From the NCBI GenBank assembly GCA_017384185.1, contig JAFNUH010000375.1, forward strand, positions 1-5,110: a stretch of DNA of 5,110 nt, written 5' to 3'. The stretch is from Alistipes sp. (GTDB taxonomy: Bacteria; Bacteroidota; Bacteroidia; Bacteroidales; Rikenellaceae). The translations under genes were made by a program, and so were the position numbers. Under the pieces are notes generated by a model. That model searched no databases. It was not told where the DNA came from and worked only from the letters and a program-made list of their open reading frames with translations. Positions 1 through 5,110 of this stretch are shown here, in pieces. Each line of letters starts with the position of its first letter. The stretch's first letter is position 1.

Positions 1-1
1 A

Positions 2-1348
2 AAAGTTGTGGAAATGTTGTCTGAGTGGCTTTCTTCGCCAGATTACTCACAAATTTTTGTGTTAAACGGCTACGCAGGTACGGGAAAAACTACTCTTATA
101 TCGGCTGTGGTGGATGTTTTGGCTGATATGGGAACAAAGTGCGTACTGCTTGCCCCAACGGGTCGTGCGGCAAAAGTCTTATCACGATATTCGCATCGTG
201 AGGCGCTCACAATACACAAAAAAATATATCGGGAAAGGACAAATGCCAATTACGAATCGAAGTTTTCACTAAATATAAATAAAGAGCGTGGGGCAGTGTT
301 TATCGTCGATGAGGCGTCGATGTTGTCGGATACGGCGGGCGATGGACAGATTTTTGGTAGTGGGTCGTTGCTGGATGATCTTATTAAATATGTGCAGAGT
401 GGGCGTGAGTGTCGTCTGATTCTGGTTGGTGATAATGCGCAGTTGCCTCCCGTTGGGTCGGATTATAGCCCAGCGCTGGACGAATCGGTGATGCAGGGGT
501 ATGGCGATGTGGTATATGCTTCGATGGACGATGTGGTGCGCCAAAGCTCCGAGTCGGGCATATTGTTCAATGCTACGATGGTGCGTTGTATGCTGGAGAA
601 TGGGTTGTGCGAGGTGCCGCTCTTTGAAATGAATTTTCCTGATATTGAGTCTATTAGCGGTGGCGAAGTGATGGAAAAATTGCAGGAGTGTTACGACAAA
701 TACGGCAGAGAGGAGACCATCGTCATAACACGCTCTAACAGACGTGCTAACCGATACAACGAGGGTATTAGACGATATAATCTCTCGGCTGAGGAGGCTA
801 TCGAGAGCGGTGATATGTTGATGGTGGTAAAGAATAATTATCACTACACCGAGCGCATCGAAGATTGCCCGATGAGTTTTATGGCTAATGGCGATATTGC
901 ACTACTTAAAAGAATCCGCCGTTTTGAAGATTTTTATGGGTTTCATTTTGCCGATGCCGTGTTGTCGTTCCCCGATTACAACGACACGGAGATAGAGTGT
1001 AAGATTCTTCTCGATACAATTGCTTCGGAGTCGCCATCGCTTACACGTGACGAGAGTCGTCGTCTGTTCGATGAGGTGGAAAAAGATTATACCGACATAA
1101 AGAGTAAGATAAAGCGTTACAAGGAGATACGTGAGAATCCTCACTTCAACGCCGTGCAGGTAAAGTTTGCCTACGCCGTTACGTGCCACAAGGCGCAGGG
1201 TGGTCAGTGGCGAGCAGTTTTTGTTGACCGTTGTCTGTTTGGTGACGAGCCTATGACTCGTGATATGTTGCGTTGGTTATATACCGCCCTCACACGTGCT
1301 ACGGATAAACTATATCTGGTTAATTTTGACGAGCGATTCTTTGAATAG
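2..1348 (+). CDS. RecD-like superfamily 1 ATP-dependent DNA helicase (5'-partial)
   Basis: This is an ATP-driven DNA helicase of the RecD/Pif1-like branch of superfamily 1, a cytoplasmic enzyme expected to act in DNA repair or recombination. Numbering from the GTG at position 8, the motifs appear in canonical order: Walker A GYAGTGKT (21-28), motif Ia LLAPTGRAAK (47-56), Walker B VDEAS (100-104), motif III GDNAQLPPVG (141-150) and VVRQ (176-179). The UvrD/RecD-type C-terminal motifs TCHKAQGGQW (392-401) and YTALTRA (425-431), which includes the arginine finger region, follow. The frame stays open to the left edge (AAA GTT before the GTG). Family members carry roughly 20-35 more residues before Walker A, including the region with the conserved adenine-contacting Gln, so the true start is almost certainly outside the window and the GTG is internal. 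There is no RecB or RecC partner in view and no long RecD2-type N-terminal extension is visible, so recD is not assigned. It ends with TAG, 43 bp before mutS on the same strand. The family call is firm; the cellular role is inferred. Confidence 0.9.
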   Translation, partial: KVVEMLSEWLSSPDYSQIFVLNGYAGTGKTTLISAVVDVLADMGTKCVLLAPTGRAAKVLSRYSHREALTIHKKIYRERTNANYESKFSLNINKERGAVFIVDEASMLSDTAGDGQIFGSGSLLDDLIKYVQSGRECRLILVGDNAQLPPVGSDYSPALDESVMQGYGDVVYASMDDVVRQSSESGILFNATMVRCMLENGLCEVPLFEMNFPDIESISGGEVMEKLQECYDKYGREETIVITRSNRRANRYNEGIRRYNLSAEEAIESGDMLMVVKNNYHYTERIEDCPMSFMANGDIALLKRIRRFEDFYGFHFADAVLSFPDYNDTEIECKILLDTIASESPSLTRDESRRLFDEVEKDYTDIKSKIKRYKEIRENPHFNAVQVKFAYAVTCHKAQGGQWRAVFVDRCLFGDEPMTRDMLRWLYTALTRATDKLYLVNFDERFFE

Positions 1349-1370
1349 TCCACCAAAAAAGTTATCTTTG
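1340..1370 (+). promoter_or_regulatory. Bacteroides-type promoter for mutS
   Basis: TTTG at 1340-1343 is followed by exactly 19 bp and then TATCTTTG at 1363-1370. This matches the established Bacteroides primary sigma factor consensus: a -33 TTTG, a 19-21 bp spacer and a -7 TAnnTTTG. The -33 element overlaps the last codons of the upstream helicase gene, whose TAG stop is at 1346-1348. Transcription would be expected to begin at about 1374-1378, giving a leader of only about 14-18 nucleotides before the mutS ATG. The match is seen directly; activity and start site are inferred. The element is short and AT-rich, so some chance of coincidence remains, but its position just ahead of a gene is what a real promoter would show. 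Confidence 0.72.
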
Positions 1371-1391
1371 CTCACTTAAAACCCCATTACG
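1371..1391 (+). promoter_or_regulatory. Short mutS leader without Shine-Dalgarno
   Basis: The bases between the promoter and the mutS ATG contain no GGAGG-like sequence, only a short A run about 10 bases upstream of the ATG. Weak or absent Shine-Dalgarno sequences with A-rich leaders are usual in Bacteroidota, so this does not argue against the start at 1392. The start is supported instead by the protein: the next in-frame ATG is codon 13, and using it would remove conserved residues just ahead of the mismatch-binding domain. Confidence 0.5.
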
Positions 1392-4055
1392 ATGGCAGCA
1401 GAGAAAAAATATGTGGAGACGCCTCTGATGAAGCAATATTATCAGATTAAGTCGGTCCACCCCGATGCTATATTACTATTTCGTGTAGGCGACTTTTACG
1501 AGACATTTGGCGAGGATGCCATCAAGGCAAGCTCGATACTTGGCATTACGCTTACACGTCGTGCCAATGGTGCCGCTTCGTTTGTCGAGTTGGCTGGATT
1601 CCCGTATCACGCCGTGGATGTATATCTGCCGAAGTTGGTGCGTGCTGGCGAGCGTGTGGCTATCTGTGAGCAGCTGGAGGACCCGAAAACCGTGAAGGGT
1701 CTTGTAAAACGTGGGGTAATTGAGCTTGTTACACCTGGTGTGGTGTTGGGTGATAATATCTTGCCCAATAAGGAGAATTCGTTTCTTGCTTCTGTCTATT
1801 TTGGTAGCAAAACAACGGGTATTGCTTTTCTCGACATTTCGACCGGCGAGTTCTATATGGCGCAGGGCGATGACCGCTATATCGATAAGCTGATTTCAAA
1901 TCTTTCGCCCAAGGAGGTGCTTTATCAGCGAGGCTATGAGGATAGATTCCAGAACTCGTTTGGCAACCGCCTCTATACATATCGTCTTGACGATTGGATC
2001 TTCTCGTCGGAGCTGAATTATGATAAACTCTGCAAGCAGTTTGGCACCTCGTCACTCAAAGGTTTTGGCGTTGAGCATATGCAGGAGGGTATAGCCGCTG
2101 CAGGTGCTATATTGTACTATCTGGAGTTTACCGAGCACCGTGAGATTTCGCACATAACATCAATATCTCGCATCGACCAGAATGAGTTTGTATGGATTGA
2201 TAAGTTTACAATCCGCAACCTTGAACTATTCTCGTCAAACGGCTCGCAGGGCAAGTGTGGCTTTGCCGATGTGATTGACCGTACGCTCACATCAATGGGC
2301 GGACGACTGCTGAAGCGTTGGGTTGCTATGCCCCTTGTCGATGTGGAGCGAATATCACGCCGTCAGGATGTTGTGGAGATTCTTACCAAGGATGCCGATT
2401 TAGCCGATGCTCTGCGTGAGCAGATTTCTGCCATCGGTGATTTGGAGCGCATATCATCTCGAATTGCGGCGGCACGCATTCTGCCTCGAGAGTTGGTGCA
2501 GCTGAAAAACTCTCTGACTGCCGTTGAGACCCTCAAGGCTCTGCTGGAGTCCACTGACTATGAGCGTCTGCACGAGATTGCAGAGCAGATTGACCCCATA
2601 GTTGCGTTGCGAGATAAGTTGGCACGTGAGATTTATCCCGACCCAGCGAATAATCAGATTCAGAAGGGTGGTATCATTGCCGACGGCGTATCGGCGGAGT
2701 TGGATGACCTGCGCCGCATAGCTATGCACGGCAAGGATGTATTGCAGCAGATTTTGCAGCGTGAGAGCGAGGCGACGGGTATTCCTTCGTTGAAGATTAG
2801 CTACAACAATGTTTTCGGATACTATATCGAAGTGCGTAATACTCACAAAGATAAGGTTCCCGAAACGTGGATTCGCAAGCAGACCCTTACAGCCGCCGAG
2901 CGATACATCACCGAGGAGCTGAAGGAGTACGAGGAGAAGATTCTCGGCGCTCAAGATAGAATTTTGGCTATCGAGCTGGAGATATATAACAACTTGATTC
3001 AGTTTGCAGCGACACACCTAAAATCAATTCTACGTGATGCCGCTACAATTGCCCGCATAGACTGTTTGCAGTCGTTTGCTCGTATGGCTTGCGAGTGCCG
3101 ATACGTAAGACCTAAGCTGGACGAGGGTAAGAAGATAGATATTCGTGAGGGTCGCCACCCTGTAATTGAGCGCCTGATGCCCGTGGGTGAGGAGTATATC
3201 CCCAACGACGTTCTACTCAACGATACCGACCAGCAGATTATGATGATTACCGGTCCCAATATGTCGGGTAAGTCGGCATTGTTGCGCCAGACAGCACTCA
3301 TAATCCTTATGGCGCAGATGGGCTCGTTTGTTCCTGCAAAGTCGGCACATATAGGTATTGTAGATAAGATTTTTACACGTGTAGGTGCTTCGGATAATAT
3401 CTCGCAGGGCGAATCAACATTTATGGTTGAGATGCTGGAGTCGGCAAGTATCCTGAATAATCTTTCGGATCGCAGCCTTATACTTCTGGATGAGATTGGT
3501 CGAGGAACAAGCACTTATGACGGTATCTCTATCGCTTGGGCAATGGTTGAGTATATTCATAATTACCCCACGGCTCACGCAAAGACCCTATTTGCAACGC
3601 ACTATCACGAACTAAACGAGATGGAGCAACTCTTCGAGCGTGTTAAGAACTACCACGTATCGGTTCGTGAGGTGGATAATACAATTGTCTTCCTGCGCCG
3701 ACTTGCACGTGGTGGCACGGAGCACTCGTTTGGTATTCACGTAGCTCGTATGGCAGGTATGCCGCAGACGATTGTAAAGCGAGCAACGGAGATTCTCTCA
3801 AATCTTGAGTTGGCGTATGGTGATAACGATGTTGCAGCTGGCACGCCTGTTCGTCAACGCAAGAAGCGACAGCCATCAGCTAAGCAGGTTGCCGACGTGG
3901 CTGAGCAGGGTAGTATGCAACTCTCGATGTTCCAGTTGGACGACCCCGTATTAGTCCAGATTCGTGACCAGATTAAGGGCTTGGATATAAATTCACTCAC
4001 TCCTATTGAGGCGCTCAACAAACTCAATGAGATAAAGAAGTTAACAGGTTTGTAA
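1392..4055 (+). CDS. mutS: DNA mismatch repair protein MutS
   Basis: MutS recognises mismatched bases and small insertion/deletion loops in newly replicated DNA and, with ATP, recruits MutL to start repair. The 887-residue protein is complete and of normal family length. The mismatch-recognition domain carries the Phe-x-Glu motif in GDFYETF (F35, E37), which stacks on and contacts the mispaired base. A connector domain follows, then the core/lever domain beginning near IRNLEL (274-279), with the clamp around [15 protein letters not shown] (467-481). The ATPase domain shows Walker A GPNMSGKS (621-628), the signature region ESTFMVEM (674-681), Walker B LILLDE (696-701), the [10 protein letters not shown] loop (702-711) and the FATHYHEL motif (734-741). 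The helix-turn-helix dimerisation segment includes [12 protein letters not shown] (774-785). A basic, low-complexity linker (about 806-840) leads to QLSMF (843-847), a likely sliding-clamp motif, and then a conserved C-terminal tail. No key residue is missing. The gene has its own probable promoter, may also receive helicase read-through, and ends in tandem TAA TAA before a hairpin terminator. The assignment as MutS1 rather than MutS2 is secure, because the N-terminal mismatch domain is present and there is no Smr domain. Confidence 0.98.
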   Translation: MAAEKKYVETPLMKQYYQIKSVHPDAILLFRVGDFYETFGEDAIKASSILGITLTRRANGAASFVELAGFPYHAVDVYLPKLVRAGERVAICEQLEDPKTVKGLVKRGVIELVTPGVVLGDNILPNKENSFLASVYFGSKTTGIAFLDISTGEFYMAQGDDRYIDKLISNLSPKEVLYQRGYEDRFQNSFGNRLYTYRLDDWIFSSELNYDKLCKQFGTSSLKGFGVEHMQEGIAAAGAILYYLEFTEHREISHITSISRIDQNEFVWIDKFTIRNLELFSSNGSQGKCGFADVIDRTLTSMGGRLLKRWVAMPLVDVERISRRQDVVEILTKDADLADALREQISAIGDLERISSRIAAARILPRELVQLKNSLTAVETLKALLESTDYERLHEIAEQIDPIVALRDKLAREIYPDPANNQIQKGGIIADGVSAELDDLRRIAMHGKDVLQQILQRESEATGIPSLKISYNNVFGYYIEVRNTHKDKVPETWIRKQTLTAAERYITEELKEYEEKILGAQDRILAIELEIYNNLIQFAATHLKSILRDAATIARIDCLQSFARMACECRYVRPKLDEGKKIDIREGRHPVIERLMPVGEEYIPNDVLLNDTDQQIMMITGPNMSGKSALLRQTALIILMAQMGSFVPAKSAHIGIVDKIFTRVGASDNISQGESTFMVEMLESASILNNLSDRSLILLDEIGRGTSTYDGISIAWAMVEYIHNYPTAHAKTLFATHYHELNEMEQLFERVKNYHVSVREVDNTIVFLRRLARGGTEHSFGIHVARMAGMPQTIVKRATEILSNLELAYGDNDVAAGTPVRQRKKRQPSAKQVADVAEQGSMQLSMFQLDDPVLVQIRDQIKGLDINSLTPIEALNKLNEIKKLTGL

Positions 4056-4062
4056 TAAAATA

Positions 4063-4094
4063 AATGCCCTGCAGGTTACAACTTGCAGGGCATT
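4063..4094. terminator. Bidirectional intrinsic terminator between mutS and gyrB
   Basis: A near-perfect inverted repeat forms a 14-bp stem (4063-4076 with 4081-4094, including one G-T pair at 4074/4083) closed by a four-base TACA loop. The core arms are AATGCCCTGCA and TGCAGGGCATT. On the plus strand the stem is followed by ATTATTATA. On the minus strand it is followed by TATTTTATTA, which is more T-rich, so termination of gyrB may be the stronger of the two. It is the only such hairpin in the 57-bp gap between the two convergent genes, so it probably serves both. The fold is read by eye; no folding energy was computed. Confidence 0.88.
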
Positions 4095-4112
4095 ATTATT
4101 ATACTCTATTTA

Positions 4113-5110
4113 CTAAGCGTCAATATTTGCGTAATGAGCATTCTTCTCGATAAACTCACGACGAGGTGGCACGTCGTCACCCATCAACATTGAGAAGATA
4201 CGGTCAGCCTCGGCAGCATTCTCAATATTTACCTGGCGCAAGATGCGTGTCTCGGGATTCATAGTTGTATCCCACAACTGCTGTGCGTTCATCTCACCAA
4301 GACCTTTGTATCGCTGGATGTGAACACCCTTTGTGCCCAACTCCTCGACGATAGCATCACGCTCTGCCTCAGTCCAGCAGTAACGCTCGTTGTTACCCTT
4401 CTTAACAAGGTAGAGGGGTGGGGTAGCGATATAGATATGACCATTCTCGATAAGCTCCTTCATCTTGCGGAAGAAGAATGTAAGCATCAACGTTGCAATG
4501 TGCGCACCATCGACATCGGCATCGGTCATAATAATAATCTTATCGTAACGCAACTTCTCGAGGTTCAGAGCCTTGCTATCCTCCTCGGTGCCGATAGAGA
4601 CACCCAGAGCTATAAACATATTCTTAATCTCCTCGTTCTCCCACATACGGTGCTCCTGAGCCTTCTCGATGTTCAGAATCTTACCACGCAAGGGCATAAT
4701 AGCCTGGAAATTTCTATCACGACCCTGCTTTGCTGTACCACCCGCAGAGTCTCCCTCGACGAAGAAAATCTCAGCGATAGAGCGGTCACGGCTTGAGCAA
4801 TCTGCCAACTTACCCGGAAGACCACCGCCCGAAAGTACAGTCTTACGCTGAACAGCAGCACGTGCATTGTGGGCAGCGTGACGAGCCGTAGCAGCCAGGA
4901 TAACCTTCTGTACGATAGCCTTTGCATCACGAGGATGCTCCTCAAGGTAGAGCGCCATAGCCGATGCCACTGCACCACTTACGGCTGCCGACACCTCGCT
5001 ATTACCCAACTTAGTCTTGGTCTGACCCTCAAACTGAGGCTCAGCTACCTTTACAGAGACAACTGCTGTAAGACCCTCACGGAAGTCATCACCACTAATA
5101 TCAAACTTCA
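4113..5110 (-). CDS. gyrB: DNA gyrase subunit B, C-terminal half (5'-partial)
   Basis: GyrB is the ATPase and TOPRIM subunit of the GyrA2GyrB2 type IIA topoisomerase that introduces negative supercoils. About 331 residues are visible; the N-terminal GHKL ATPase domain lies beyond the right edge. The visible part starts in the transducer domain (KFDISGDDF) and includes the QTK loop (5016-5024), whose lysine contacts the ATP gamma-phosphate. The TOPRIM domain follows with the catalytic glutamate in EGDSAGG (4737-4757), PLRGKILN (about 4671-4694) and the metal-binding DADVDGAH (4500-4523). QRYKGLGEMN (4287-4316) and the C-terminal tail VPPRREFIEKNA come last. Reading continues without a stop to the window edge, so an apparent TTG start at 5009 is internal. 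The roughly 170-residue insertion found in the TOPRIM region of E. coli-type GyrB is absent, as is usual outside Proteobacteria. ParE is the main alternative, but the QTKTKLGNSEV region and the tail favour GyrB. The gene ends in tandem TAG TAA, convergent to mutS. Confidence 0.95.
   Translation of the reverse strand, partial: KFDISGDDFREGLTAVVSVKVAEPQFEGQTKTKLGNSEVSAAVSGAVASAMALYLEEHPRDAKAIVQKVILAATARHAAHNARAAVQRKTVLSGGGLPGKLADCSSRDRSIAEIFFVEGDSAGGTAKQGRDRNFQAIMPLRGKILNIEKAQEHRMWENEEIKNMFIALGVSIGTEEDSKALNLEKLRYDKIIIMTDADVDGAHIATLMLTFFFRKMKELIENGHIYIATPPLYLVKKGNNERYCWTEAERDAIVEELGTKGVHIQRYKGLGEMNAQQLWDTTMNPETRILRQVNIENAAEADRIFSMLMGDDVPPRREFIEKNAHYANIDA

Noticed and set aside
269..844. 191-codon open frame on the minus strand opposite the helicase gene
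   Set aside because: It lies wholly inside the helicase coding region, has no recognisable domain, is rich in His, Ile, Thr and Arg as antisense translations often are, and has no promoter or leader of its own.
1355..1370. Small inverted repeat AAAG-TTAT-CTTT considered as a terminator or operator
   Set aside because: The stem is only 4 bp and A/T-dominated, too weak to terminate. The bases are better explained as part of the -7 promoter element.
2454..3514. Two minus-strand open frames (187 and 171 codons) opposite mutS
   Set aside because: Both are antisense to strongly conserved MutS core and ATPase sequence, resemble no family I know, and overlap each other. They are best explained by codon bias of the real gene.
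3807..3912. Basic, low-complexity stretch near the MutS C-terminus considered as a frameshift or insertion
   Set aside because: The reading frame is intact on both sides. A variable, charged linker between the ATPase/helix-turn-helix part and the C-terminal tail is normal in MutS.
4320..4796. 158-codon plus-strand open frame within the gyrB region
   Set aside because: It is the complement of the conserved GyrB TOPRIM domain. The Leu- and Thr-rich translation has no recognisable motif, and it has no upstream signal.
1..5110. Possible novel defence, mobile or RNA-based system
   Set aside because: Conserved housekeeping genes fill nearly all of the window. I found no terminal repeats, transposase or integrase, repeat-spacer array, structured RNA candidate or unexplained gap, so no such system is supported.

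Overview
The window is a stretch of ordinary chromosomal housekeeping DNA, most likely from a member of the Bacteroidota, order Bacteroidales. Two things point there. The three proteins read like Bacteroidales versions of their families. In addition, the only clear promoter fits the Bacteroides-type consensus (TTTG, 19-bp spacer, TAnnTTTG) rather than the sigma70 -35/-10 pattern, and the mutS leader has no Shine-Dalgarno sequence. Genus cannot be resolved from the sequence alone.

Layout: positions 2-1348 (+) hold a RecD-like superfamily 1 DNA helicase whose first few dozen codons lie left of the window. After a 43-bp gap carrying a promoter, positions 1392-4055 (+) hold a complete mutS, the mismatch-recognition ATPase. 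A 57-bp convergent intergenic region (4056-4112) contains one strong hairpin that can terminate transcription from both sides. Positions 4113-5110 (-) hold the C-terminal half of gyrB, which runs off the right edge. Together the three genes occupy almost the whole window, and no gene-free stretch exceeds 60 bp.

Functionally the genes share a theme of DNA maintenance: strand unwinding, mismatch repair and supercoiling control. The helicase and mutS are co-directional with no terminator between them, so mutS may be transcribed both by read-through and from its own promoter. gyrB is a separate, opposing unit.

I looked for mobile elements, CRISPR arrays, tRNA or rRNA genes, riboswitches, direct repeats, frameshifts and unexplained ORFs on both strands and found none I could support. 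I do not see a previously undescribed system here. The points worth noting are small-scale: promoter architecture, the shared terminator with tandem stop codons on both sides, a likely sliding-clamp-binding motif in MutS, and edge-truncated gene starts that could be misannotated.
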